Assembly (NCBI GenBank): GCA_016192145.1 | Contig: JACPUT010000002.1 | Location: 186,001-250,000, forward strand | Source: Acidobacteriota bacterium | GTDB lineage: Bacteria; Acidobacteriota; Holophagae; Holophagales; Holophagaceae | DNA length: 64,000 nt | Direction: 5' to 3' | Shown here: positions 44,083 to 51,829 of the stretch, one piece after another | How the letters are laid out: every line of letters begins with the position of its first letter | Position numbering within the stretch: the first letter of the stretch is position 1 | Position numbers and translations under genes: made by a program | The notes under the pieces: model-generated | The model's input: only the letters and a program-made list of their open reading frames with translations | The model's database searches: none | What the model was told of the DNA's origin: nothing

Positions 44083-46863
44083 ATGCCTCATTCACTGCGT
44101 GTACTGCGAATCTTGGCTTTGGGAGGGCTGCCGGCACTGGCCCAGATGGCCGCTCCAGGCGTTGATCTTCAGGCGCTGCGGAATGCCGCAAGTGCGAGCG
44201 GCCCCGCGGGGGTTACTGATGCGGTGCCTCGGGCCTCGGCGATTCCCACCCAGGAGCTGCCCCCCGATGGAGTCCGCCGGGAGGATGAACGTCTGGATCG
44301 CGAGATCCGGGCCCTGAAGCGCGCGGAAAAGGGACCCAGGCGGTTTGCGTCGGACCTCTTCGAGGTTCGGCAAAGGGGATCGGCGGCCACGGAAGGCGGC
44401 GTCGCGGAAGACTACGTGCTTGGCGTGGGGGATCGTCTCCAGCTGAACGTCTTCGGCAGTGCCACCTTTGAGATTCCGGTGCAGGTGGACGGCAAGGGTG
44501 AGATCGTGATTCCCAAAGTGGGAAGCGCCAAAGTAGCCGGGAAGACCTTGGCCCAGGCCAAAGCGACCGTGCAGGGGCTCGTGGCCCGCAACTTCAGCCG
44601 GAGCGTGGCTGAACTGCAAGTGGTCAAGCTCCGGGAAGTCCGGGTGTTTGTCATGGGCGAGGTGTATAAGTCCGGTAGCTACCTCGTGCCCAGCCTCAGC
44701 TCCTTGGTGAATGTGCTGGGATTGGCCGGTGGCCCCACCGCCCTGGGCAGCTACCGGGATATCCGCGTGATGAGGGGTGGGCAGCGGGTGTTCTCCCTCG
44801 ACCTCTACCCATTACGCGCCGAGGGGATGGGAAATGCCAATTTCGCCCTCCAGAGCGGGGACACGATCTTCGTGCCGGTGGCTTCTCATCAAGTCCTTTT
44901 GGAGGGGGCCTTTGCCCGGGTTGCCTTGGCTACTCCGCAGGAGGGCCTGCGCCTGGAAGCGGAGAAGAAAGATTCGGAACGCTTTGCGACCGATAGTGGG
45001 GAGCGAGATCGCCTGCGGTATCGGGAGAGGTTGGAGCGAGAGGTAAAGGCCCTGCAGGATCGGCTCCACCCCAAACCCAGGACCTCTGAGCCCGACGGCG
45101 ATTCAATGCGGTATCCCCGGGTTTCCGGTCAACCGACGGCAATCCAGGTACCCGAATTGACCTTCCTGGAGCGACAAGCCGCCGAAGACCGGTTGGTCAC
45201 CCTCCAAAAAACCCTCGACGACCTTCGGCCGGCCCTCCCCGGCGAGCAGCGGGTTCCATTGGACCCCCGCACGAAGGAGCCCATCTGGGTCCAGGCCCAA
45301 GACGAACGATCCGAGTGGTTGCGGCGGTGGGAAGACACCGGCCAGGCGCCTGCCATGCAATTCGAGATCAAGCCTGGGGAATCGGTGGCCACCCTCGCTT
45401 CCTTCGCGGGCGGATTGCTTCCTGAAGCGGGTAACGGCACCCTGGCCCTCCGCCGACGGAGTCCTGAAGGCGTTCTGGACGGGCAGACGGTTTCCATGAC
45501 GTCCGCAGGGAATGTGTTCCTTCAGCGGGGCGACACGCTTTCCGCCCTCCCCCGGCGAGAAGCCACCGGCAAGGTGGTGACTCTGGCGGGGTGGGCTCGG
45601 ATCCCGGGCCCCTACGCCCGCCTCGAGGGATTGACGGTCGGGACCCTCCTCCGCCGTGAACAGGCCGTGTTGCCGGATACCTACCGGTCCCGTGGCGAGA
45701 TCCTCCGCACCTTCCCCGATGGCCACACCCAGATCCTGCCCTTCGATGTGGAGCGGGCCTTGGCTGGGGAGAGGGGCCACGATCTGAAACTGGAGGACAG
45801 GGACCGCATTGAACTTTTTAGGGTTCGCGATCTTCGGATGCTGGAGACAGTCCGCATCTCGGGCCCATTGACCCGTCCAGGCCTCTTCCCCTGGCACGAG
45901 GGCATGCGGGTTTCCGATCTCGTCTTCAGGGGCGGCGTCCCAAAGAAGTCCGCCAATCGGTTGGTGGTGGAGTTGGCCCGATCCCGAAGTGGTCAGCCCA
46001 GTGAGATCCGGAAGTTGGACTTGGAGAAACTCCTCTCCACCGAAGCGCAGAGCCCCGTGTCCTTGCTGGATGAGTCCTTGAATCCAAAGCTCGCGCCGGA
46101 TGACCAGCTGAGCCTATACGAAAAGCCTGAATTCAAGGTCCACCGGGTGGTCCGCCTCTCAGGGCAGGTCGCCCGCCCGGGTGAGTATGCGCTGGACGGT
46201 ACCGTGACATCCCTTCGCCAAGTTCTGGCCCGTGCGGGTGGCCTCACGGAGGAAGCGATGCCTCAGGCAAGCATCTTCCTGAGAAGATTGGAAAAAGCTG
46301 ATAGTTCACTTACCCGCGCCGCGGAGGAGAGCGGGCTCGGCTCCCAGGACCCCACGGCCAAAGGGGTCAACGAGATCCTGCAGCGTTTGAATGAAACGAA
46401 GCGCCAGCCCACGACGGGCCTGCTTCTTCAGAACCCCGTGCTCCATGGGCTCGCCACCGGCAACCTGAACCGGCTGGTGGTCAACTTCAAGGCGGCCCTC
46501 AGTGGGGACAAGGCGGCAGATGTGGAACTGCAGGATGGAGACGAGATCATCATCCCGAGGAAGGTCCAGGCCGCCTACGTGGTGGGCGAAACGGCAAGCC
46601 CCTTCGGTGCCTACAATGTTGCCTCGGGGACTTCCGTCAAAAACCTTCTCCGCCTGGCGGGTGGGCTGACTCGCAACGCCGACTCCTGGAACGTCCGCCT
46701 CCTGAAGGCCGACGGCCGGATCATCGACTCCTGGGTGAACTCCCGGAAGGTAGAGCCCGGTGATACGGTGCTCGTGCCCCAGCGCATCCGCCGCGACACC
46801 TCCTGGCAGGAGAACCTGGCCGCCCTGACGCCCATCGCGCTCATCCTGAACGCCGTGAAATAG
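44083..46863 (+). CDS. Large SLBB-domain polysaccharide export protein (Wza-like)
   Basis: 926 residues, over twice the length of E. coli Wza. Signal peptide about 1-21 (MPHSLRVLRILALGGLPALAQ). A polysaccharide-export domain lies at about 107-190 (EDYVLGVGDRLQLNVFGSATFEIPVQVDGKGEIVIPKVG). Several SLBB-type repeats follow: VFVMGEVYKSGSYLVPSLSSLVNVLGLAGG, VTLAGWARIPGPYARLEG, VRISGPLTRPGLFPWHEGMRVSDLVFRGG, VRLSGQVARPGEYALDGTVTSLRQVLARAGGL and AYVVGETASPFGAYNVASGTSVKNLLRLAGGL. A charged helical insert sits at about 285-420. It forms the outer-membrane channel for the surface glycan. It follows the WecA-type gene by 68 bases. Confidence 0.88.
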   Translation: MPHSLRVLRILALGGLPALAQMAAPGVDLQALRNAASASGPAGVTDAVPRASAIPTQELPPDGVRREDERLDREIRALKRAEKGPRRFASDLFEVRQRGSAATEGGVAEDYVLGVGDRLQLNVFGSATFEIPVQVDGKGEIVIPKVGSAKVAGKTLAQAKATVQGLVARNFSRSVAELQVVKLREVRVFVMGEVYKSGSYLVPSLSSLVNVLGLAGGPTALGSYRDIRVMRGGQRVFSLDLYPLRAEGMGNANFALQSGDTIFVPVASHQVLLEGAFARVALATPQEGLRLEAEKKDSERFATDSGERDRLRYRERLEREVKALQDRLHPKPRTSEPDGDSMRYPRVSGQPTAIQVPELTFLERQAAEDRLVTLQKTLDDLRPALPGEQRVPLDPRTKEPIWVQAQDERSEWLRRWEDTGQAPAMQFEIKPGESVATLASFAGGLLPEAGNGTLALRRRSPEGVLDGQTVSMTSAGNVFLQRGDTLSALPRREATGKVVTLAGWARIPGPYARLEGLTVGTLLRREQAVLPDTYRSRGEILRTFPDGHTQILPFDVERALAGERGHDLKLEDRDRIELFRVRDLRMLETVRISGPLTRPGLFPWHEGMRVSDLVFRGGVPKKSANRLVVELARSRSGQPSEIRKLDLEKLLSTEAQSPVSLLDESLNPKLAPDDQLSLYEKPEFKVHRVVRLSGQVARPGEYALDGTVTSLRQVLARAGGLTEEAMPQASIFLRRLEKADSSLTRAAEESGLGSQDPTAKGVNEILQRLNETKRQPTTGLLLQNPVLHGLATGNLNRLVVNFKAALSGDKAADVELQDGDEIIIPRKVQAAYVVGETASPFGAYNVASGTSVKNLLRLAGGLTRNADSWNVRLLKADGRIIDSWVNSRKVEPGDTVLVPQRIRRDTSWQENLAALTPIALILNAVK

Positions 46864-46886
46864 CCTCCGGGCCGCTGGTATCCTTG

Positions 46887-46915
46887 AAGGCCCCGCCGAG
46901 CGGGGCCTTTCCTTT
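46887..46915 (+). terminator. Intrinsic terminator after the SLBB exporter
   Basis: AAGGCCCCG (46887-46895) pairs with CGGGGCCTT (46901-46909), followed by TCCTTT. It ends the polysaccharide region and lies 10 bases before queD. Confidence 0.75.
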
Positions 46916-46924
46916 GAGTTCCCG

Positions 46925-47272
46925 ATGATCCTGCGCAAGGAATACTGGTTCGAAGCCGCCCACTTCATCTACAACCACCCGGGCAAGTGCCGGAACCTGC
47001 ACGGGCACAGCTACAAGCTGTTCGTGTGCATCGAGGGCACGCCGGTGGTGGAGACGGGGATGATCATCGACTTCGATGACCTCTCCAAGGTGGTGAACGA
47101 GAAGGTGATCCAGCGCCTGGACCACCGCTTCCTCAACGACCTCATCCCCCTCTCCACGGCGGAGAACATCAGCGTGTGGATCTGGGAGCAGTTGAAGCCC
47201 GCCCTGCCGGGCCTCTGCCAGATCGAGGTCTTCGAGACGACGGATAACTGCGTGATCTACCGGGGGGCCTGA
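46925..47272 (+). CDS. queD: 6-carboxy-tetrahydropterin synthase (QueD/PTPS)
   Basis: 115 residues, normal for QueD. Zinc ligands His13, His26 and His28, with the catalytic Cys22, lie in FEAAHFIYNHPGKCRNLHGHSY. DFDDLSKVVNE, RLDHRFLND and STAENISVWIWEQL follow, and Glu104 (VFETTDN) is the substrate-binding glutamate. It makes the second intermediate of queuosine (7-deazaguanine) synthesis from dihydroneopterin triphosphate. No other que genes are in the window. The stop overlaps the start of the next gene (TGATG). Confidence 0.95.
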   Translation: MILRKEYWFEAAHFIYNHPGKCRNLHGHSYKLFVCIEGTPVVETGMIIDFDDLSKVVNEKVIQRLDHRFLNDLIPLSTAENISVWIWEQLKPALPGLCQIEVFETTDNCVIYRGA

Positions 47273-47775
47273 TGCGCCGAGGTCTTCTGCTCCTTCCCGC
47301 CCTGCTGCTCTTCACGGGCTGCGAAACCCTGAACCCCGTCGTCGCCCTGCGCGAGGCGGCGGGCCAGCTGCGGTTCAGCCTGGATCGCGTGGAGCCCCGG
47401 CTCGAACTGACCTGGCCCCTGGATCAGAGCCGTCTGCACCTGGGCATCGTGCTCGGGGTGGAGAATCCCAGCGCCACCCGGATCAACGCCCGGGGCCTCA
47501 AGGGCGATCTGAGCATGGTGCACGCGGGCAGCTCCCACGCCATCGGCCGGGTGCTCTTCCCCGAAGGCATCAATCTCGAGCCCAAGGCCCGGGGCACGTT
47601 GCGCGCCGAGCTCTCCCTCAGCTACAGCGAACTCAAGGCCGCCTGGGATCCCATCCGCAAGGTCGTGGGCCAGAAGGAAGCCGCCCAGTGGAAGCTGGAT
47701 GGCTCCGCGAAGCTGGAAGCCTACGGCCTGCCCTTCGACGTGCCCATCCACGCCACGAAGGGTTCCGGGAAGTGA
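47272..47775 (+). CDS. LEA14-like lipoprotein
   Basis: 167 residues. The lipobox LLFTGC places the lipidated Cys at 17. The rest is a beta-rich domain with LEA type 2 (WHy) features: LHLGIVLGVENPSATRINARGLKGDL (about 56-81), followed by GRVLFPEGINLEPKARGTLRAELSLSYSEL. Such domains occur in periplasmic or desiccation-related lipoproteins of unclear function. The start overlaps the queD stop, and its own stop overlaps the HAD gene start, so three unrelated-looking genes form one coupled unit. Confidence 0.72.
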   Translation: MRRGLLLLPALLLFTGCETLNPVVALREAAGQLRFSLDRVEPRLELTWPLDQSRLHLGIVLGVENPSATRINARGLKGDLSMVHAGSSHAIGRVLFPEGINLEPKARGTLRAELSLSYSELKAAWDPIRKVVGQKEAAQWKLDGSAKLEAYGLPFDVPIHATKGSGK

Positions 47776-48452
47776 TCCGCTGCATCGTCTTCGACCTCTG
47801 GAACACCTTGGTACAGAGCCGGGGCGGGAGTCCCTTCCAGCAGGTGCGTGCGCTGCTGCGGGAAGATCAGCGCGCCGCCTATCCCGAGCTGGTGCGGGAT
47901 GGCATGGGCCATGACCACGCCACCGCGGAGGCCTTCCTCGCCAGCTGGCGGGATCGGCTCGGGCTGGAGGAAGCCCAGGCCCAGGCCATGGCCCAGGCCT
48001 TCGCCACGGCGGATGCGGAGGCCCAGCTCTTCCCGGAGACCCTGGCCGCCCTGGATCGCACCCGCGAACTGGGTCGCCTGGCCATGCTCAGCAACACCCA
48101 GCGCTTCGATCTGGAGCTGATGGCGCGCCTGGGCCTGGACCCCTACTTCCGCATCAAGGGAATCAGCGCGGAACTGGGCGTCCTGAAGCCCGAACCGGGG
48201 ATCTTCGAGGCCATGCAGCAGAAGCTCGGCCTCTTTCCCGGCAACCTCGTGATGGTGGGGGACAGCTGGACCGACGACGTGGAAGGGGCCCTTGCCGCCG
48301 GCTGGACGGCCATCTGGGTGAACCGCAAAGGCCTTCCCAGGCCGGATCACGACCCCGAAGCCGAACTGGTGGAAGTGGACAGCCTCGATCAGGTGCCCCT
48401 CGTCGTGGAGCGGCTCCAAGCTGGGATGCGCTGTTCCACCTGCCTGGGGTAA
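47772..48452 (+). CDS. HAD-superfamily hydrolase
   Basis: 226 residues from a GTG at 47772 that overlaps the previous stop. HAD motifs: I FDLWNTLV (about 7-14, nucleophile Asp8; the usual second Asp is Trp, as in several haloacid-dehalogenase-like groups), II LSNTQRFD, III Lys in ELGVLKPEPGIFEAM and IV VMVGDSWTDDVEGALAAGW. The helical cap lies between motifs I and II (about 15-85). A small-molecule phosphatase or dehalogenase is likely; the substrate is not readable. It is convergent with rng across family B repeat copy 2. Confidence 0.82.
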   Translation: MIRCIVFDLWNTLVQSRGGSPFQQVRALLREDQRAAYPELVRDGMGHDHATAEAFLASWRDRLGLEEAQAQAMAQAFATADAEAQLFPETLAALDRTRELGRLAMLSNTQRFDLELMARLGLDPYFRIKGISAELGVLKPEPGIFEAMQQKLGLFPGNLVMVGDSWTDDVEGALAAGWTAIWVNRKGLPRPDHDPEAELVEVDSLDQVPLVVERLQAGMRCSTCLG

Positions 48453-48457
48453 AGGAA

Positions 48458-48768
48458 GAACGCGAAGGGCGCGAATGCCCCTTCGGGGCGCGAAGAGCGC
48501 GAAGGACGTACCGAGCGGAGGCTCCGCACATGGCTTCGCGGGCATCTTGAACCGGGATGAATCCATGGGCCGTGCGGCCTGGCGCGCCGAAGCGTCCGTT
48601 CATCTCCGACCTATCCCGGCCCTCCCTTCCCGATGCGACCCCAACGCGGCCCCCAAAAGGCCGCGCCGGGGTCGCATCGGGAAGCGCGCCGCCCTCGCGG
48701 CGCGGGCCGAAGGCCGGAGGGCCTTGCCCGAAGGTGCATTCGCGTGGCGCGCAGCGCCCTTCGCGTTC
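48458..48768 (+). repeat. Structured mobile-like element, family B copy 2
   Basis: 311 bp filling the gap between the HAD gene and the rng stop. The ends GAACGCGAAGGGCGC (from 48458) and its inverse to 48768 pair, with further TTCGCG words. The segment 48618-48723 (106 bases) folds with no unpaired base between helices. Closing helix: GGCCCTCC (48618-48625) with GGAGGGCC (48716-48723). Arm 1: 48626-48684, 26-base arms with two mismatches. Arm 2: 48685-48704, CGCGCCGC/GCGGCGCG. Arm 3: 48705-48715, GGCC-GAA-GGCC. It is the same orientation as copy 1 and opposite to copy 3. Confidence 0.85.
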
Positions 48769-48773
48769 CGCTT

Positions 48774-50291
48774 TTATCCCGGCAGGATCTCGAGCCCCAC
48801 CGTATGCCGAGCGACATCATTCCGCTCGATCCAAGCGACCTTGGCACCGAGGGCCCGCGCCAGATCCAACAGGCCTTCCCGGGCTTCACCCAGGAGGCCG
48901 GGGGCGGTGTCGGGGTGCACGGCCAGGCGCACGGTGGCGCCCTGGAGGCGATCGCCCTGGCGGGCAAGCTCGCGGTAGACGCGCAGGAGGATGGTTTCGG
49001 CGCTGGGCAGGCGGCCGCTGCCGGCGCAGGCGGGGCAGGGGTGGCTGAGCTGGCGCTCCAGGCTGGGGCCCGTGCGTTTGCGCGTCATCTCCACGAGGCC
49101 GAACTCGCTGAGGGCGGCGGCCCGGGCGTGGTTGCGGTCCCGCACCAGCTCCTCCTGGAGCCGTGCCATGACCTCTTCGCGGTGCTCGGCCAGGAGCATG
49201 TCGATGAAGTCCACCACGATGATGCCGCCCAGGTTGCGGAGGCGCAGCTGGCGCACGATCTCGGGGATGGCTTCCATGTTCGTGTGGAAGACGGTCTCCT
49301 CCAGATCCTTCTTCCCCACGTAGCGGCCCGTGTTCACGTCCACGCTGACGAGGGCCTCGGTCTGGTTGAGGACGATGGAGCCGCCGTGGCGCAGGTGCAC
49401 CTTGGGGCTGCGCGCCGCCTCGATCTCCTGTTCGATGCCGAAGGCTTCGAAGATGGGCAGGTCGGAGGTGAAGGGCTTCACCCGGTCGGCCCAATCCGGG
49501 TGCAGCTTCTGGACGATGCCGCGGACCTCCTCGTACACGGCGGCGTCGTCCACCCAGAAGGAGGCGACCTCCTCGCGGAACATGTCGCGGAGCACCTTGT
49601 GGAGGAGGCGCAGATCCTGCCAGACGAGGCCCGGCGCGGGCACGCGGGTGGCCTGGGCCTGCACTTCCGTCCAGAGGTCGCGCAGGAAGGCCACGTCGGA
49701 GAGGAGATCCTCATCCTTCTCGCCGATGGCGGCGGTGCGCACGATGAAGCCCTCGCCGGGGCCCGCGTGCTCCCGGATGAGGGCGCGCAGTCGATCCCGC
49801 TCCGCGGAATCGGTGATCTTGCGGCTGATGCCGATGTGGTCGATGCCCGGCATGTAGACGAGGAAGCGGCCGGGGAAGCTGAGGTGGCGCGAGAGGCGGG
49901 GCCCCTTGGTGCCGATGGGATCCTTCACCACCTGGACGAGCACCTCGTCGCCCTCGTGGAGGGGGGGCAGGGGCGCGGGCGGCGGCGGTTCCTCGGGGAC
50001 TTCGCCATCCTCGGCCTCATCCTCGGCATCGGCGCCTAGGCCCGCGGCCGCGAGCCGCTGGCTGACGGGGTCATCCAGGTAGAGGAAGCCATCCTTGGCG
50101 GTGCCGATGCCCACGAAGGCGCTCTGCATGCCGGGGAGGAGCTTGGCCACCCGGCCCTTGTACACGTTCCCGACCAGGCTCTTGCTGGTGGCCCGCTCGA
50201 TGAACAGCTCGCAGAGCTGGCCGTTCTCGAGCAGGGCGATGCGGGTCTCCAATGGGGTCGCATTGACCACCAGGGACTTCCGGACGTCCAT
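48774..50291 (-). CDS. rng: Ribonuclease G/E family endoribonuclease
   Basis: 505 residues from the ATG at 50291 (GAGAGG upstream). The frame runs further upstream, but MDVRKSLVVNATPLETRIALLENGQL is the family start. The S1 domain (about 40-155) is interrupted by an acidic and proline-rich insert (about 82-112: DAEDEAEDGEVPEEPPPPAPLPP). Catalytic DVNTGR and VVDFIDM hold the Mg-binding aspartates, and CPACAGSG is the zinc-link. It lacks the long C-terminal degradosome scaffold of RNase E, so it is RNase G-like. It processes rRNA and mRNA. It lies between two inverted family B repeats. Confidence 0.93.
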   Translation of the reverse strand: MDVRKSLVVNATPLETRIALLENGQLCELFIERATSKSLVGNVYKGRVAKLLPGMQSAFVGIGTAKDGFLYLDDPVSQRLAAAGLGADAEDEAEDGEVPEEPPPPAPLPPLHEGDEVLVQVVKDPIGTKGPRLSRHLSFPGRFLVYMPGIDHIGISRKITDSAERDRLRALIREHAGPGEGFIVRTAAIGEKDEDLLSDVAFLRDLWTEVQAQATRVPAPGLVWQDLRLLHKVLRDMFREEVASFWVDDAAVYEEVRGIVQKLHPDWADRVKPFTSDLPIFEAFGIEQEIEAARSPKVHLRHGGSIVLNQTEALVSVDVNTGRYVGKKDLEETVFHTNMEAIPEIVRQLRLRNLGGIIVVDFIDMLLAEHREEVMARLQEELVRDRNHARAAALSEFGLVEMTRKRTGPSLERQLSHPCPACAGSGRLPSAETILLRVYRELARQGDRLQGATVRLAVHPDTAPGLLGEAREGLLDLARALGAKVAWIERNDVARHTVGLEILPG

Positions 50292-50379
50292 GGGTTGTAC
50301 CTCTCTTCGAACCCGGCCAAGGGGGGACTCGCCCACCTTCCCAACACCACCAGGCCATGCCAGACCGGGGGGTGCTTCT

Positions 50380-50388
50380 TTTATACCA
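50380..50388 (-). promoter_or_regulatory. Candidate extended -10 promoter of rng
   Basis: On the minus strand TG-G-TATAAA (50388-50380), about 90 bases before the rng start. The -35 region is poor, as is usual with an extended -10. Confidence 0.4.
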
Positions 50389-50474
50389 CAGACGCCCAAT
50401 TCCCCCCGGACAGGGAGCTCCTCAACGGGCCCCGGCTGCCCATGCGGCGCCGGACCCGGTGACCCGAGAAGCAT

Positions 50475-50795
50475 GAACGCGAAGGGCGCTGTGCGCCACG
50501 CGAATGGACGCCTCGGTCAAGGCCCTCCGGCCTTCGGCCCGCGCCCATGTCGTGGGCGCGCTTCAGGGGGTGGGCGGTGGATGGTCCTTGGAAGCCATCC
50601 CTCGCCCACCCCCTGAAGGGAGGGCCGTGCTGGGGCGTAGGACACGGTTCCTGACTTGGAAAGCAGGCGCGGGTCCGCCCATGGCGGGTCATTCCGGGGC
50701 ACGATGCGCGCGAATGGGAATTCGAAGCCCTCGGCCCCGAAATCCCTTCGCGCTCTTCGCGTGGCCCGAAGGACCTATTCGCGCCATTCGCGTTC
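50475..50795 (-). repeat. Structured mobile-like element, family B copy 3
   Basis: 321 bp in the gap between panD and rng. The ends GAACGCGAAGGGCGC (50475) and CATTCGCGTTC (to 50795) pair. On the minus strand, the four-way junction spans 50626-50521 (106 bases). Closing helix GGCCCTCC/GGAGGGCC; arm 1 at 50618-50561 (24-base arms, two mismatches, CTTCAGGGGGTGGGCG-type); arm 2 at 50560-50540 (CGCGCCCA/TGGGCGCG); arm 3 at 50539-50529 (GGCC-GAA-GGCC). About 70 bases of the outer side are nearly identical to the inverse of copy 2, while arm 1 is wholly different. The rest of the gap 50292-50817 holds no gene. Confidence 0.85.
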
Positions 50796-50817
50796 CCAAT
50801 CCGGTGCCCCTGAGGGG

Positions 50818-51216
50818 CTAGACGGCGAACGCATCCTCGATGTGGGGCGTGCGCTCCTGGGCTTCCTTGGAGGTGATGCGGTTCTTCTCGTCCACGAAGA
50901 CGACCTTGGGCTGGCGGGTGGCGTTCTCCTCCTCGGTCATCCAGCCGTAGTTGGCGATGATCACGAGGTCGCCCTTGGTGACGAGGTGGGCGGCGGCGCC
51001 GTTGATGCCCACTTCACCACTGCCGGGGATCCCGGGGATGACGTAGGTGGAGAGGCGGGAACCGTTGGTGACGTCGTAGATGTCCACCTTCTCGCCCTCG
51101 AGGAAGCCGGCGGCTTCGATGAGGAGGGGGTCGATGGTGATGGAACCCACGTAATCCAGGTCCGCCCGCGTCACGGTAGCGCGGTGGATCTTCCCTAGCA
51201 GGAAATGTCGCAGCAT
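50818..51216 (-). CDS. panD: Aspartate 1-decarboxylase
   Basis: 132 residues from the ATG at 51216, with GGAGG 6 bases upstream. [37 protein letters not shown] contains the self-cleavage site Gly24-Ser25, which makes the pyruvoyl cofactor. [22 protein letters not shown] and [16 protein letters not shown] complete the fold. It makes beta-alanine for pantothenate. It is separated from panC by the small secreted-protein gene, on the same strand. Confidence 0.96.
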   Translation of the reverse strand: MLRHFLLGKIHRATVTRADLDYVGSITIDPLLIEAAGFLEGEKVDIYDVTNGSRLSTYVIPGIPGSGEVGINGAAAHLVTKGDLVIIANYGWMTEEENATRQPKVVFVDEKNRITSKEAQERTPHIEDAFAV

Positions 51217-51312
51217 CTGTCCTCCGGTCCAGGCCACCCATCGAGGGGGTCCCGGCCAACAGACAAGGATGGGGCTCCTTGGAAGGAAAATCCAGGGTCG
51301 AAATCTTACCAA

Positions 51313-51378
51313 GGGAGGCCCGGAGGTTAGAGGCTGGAGGCGGTTCAGGCACCTCCAGCCTCCAGCCTCCGGTCTCCC
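51313..51378 (-). repeat. Single palindromic GGAGGCTGGAGG-type repeat (family C)
   Basis: GAGGCTGGAGG (51330-51340) pairs with CCTCCAGCCTC (51352-51362) round an 11-base loop, and GGGAG/CTCCC close it further out. It is made of iterated short words like families A and B. It lies 3 bases after the stop of the small secreted-protein gene on the minus strand. No U-run. Confidence 0.6.
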
Positions 51379-51381
51379 GTC

Positions 51382-51747
51382 TTAGTCGAACAGCACCACG
51401 TGGAGATCCACGCCGACCCGGGGCAGGGGCACAGGCGGGGGAGCCAGGGGCAGCCGGAGGCAGTCGCGGATCTCGGCTTGGATGGACACGTCGAAGCCCT
51501 TGCGCAGCTCCCAGCGGCCATCGATGAGGAAGTAGGCGCGGTCGCGGTAGCGGGGATCGATGGCGATGTAGGGGCGCTCCGGCAGGCGGCCGAACTTCTT
51601 GGCGAGGCCGGGGGGCATCCCGCCCTTCTTGGCCAGGCCGGGGGGTACGTGGTCGCCGTGCCGGCCCTTGTCCTTGTGTTTGTTGCCGTGACCCTTGCCT
51701 TGGGGAACCGCCAGCAGGGTGAGTGAAAGGAGGAGGGGAATGCTCAT
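51382..51747 (-). CDS. Small secreted protein of unknown function
   Basis: 121 residues. Short signal peptide (MSIPLLLSLTLLAVPQG, about 1-17), then a His/Lys/Gly-rich stretch and a tandem repeat PPGLAKKGG / PPGLAKKFG (about 35-52). A conserved-looking domain follows, RPYIAIDPRYRDRAYFLIDGRWELRKGFDVSIQAEIRDCL (about 58-97). The PPGLAKK motif is common in small periplasmic proteins of RcnB-like type, but I cannot assign a function. GGAGG precedes the start. It lies inside the pan gene cluster, between panC and panD. Confidence 0.6.
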   Translation of the reverse strand: MSIPLLLSLTLLAVPQGKGHGNKHKDKGRHGDHVPPGLAKKGGMPPGLAKKFGRLPERPYIAIDPRYRDRAYFLIDGRWELRKGFDVSIQAEIRDCLRLPLAPPPVPLPRVGVDLHVVLFD

Positions 51748-51829
51748 GGAAACCTCCGGGCTGGGGTGACCCCAGCATACGCCAAGCGGGGGAGCCGGTC
51801 AGGGCTCCCCCGCTGATTCGGTGCTCTGC

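Noticed and set aside
48475-49048. Plus-strand frames running from repeat B2 into rng
   Set aside because: They consist of repeat sequence and antisense rng; Arg/Pro/Gly-rich with no protein features.
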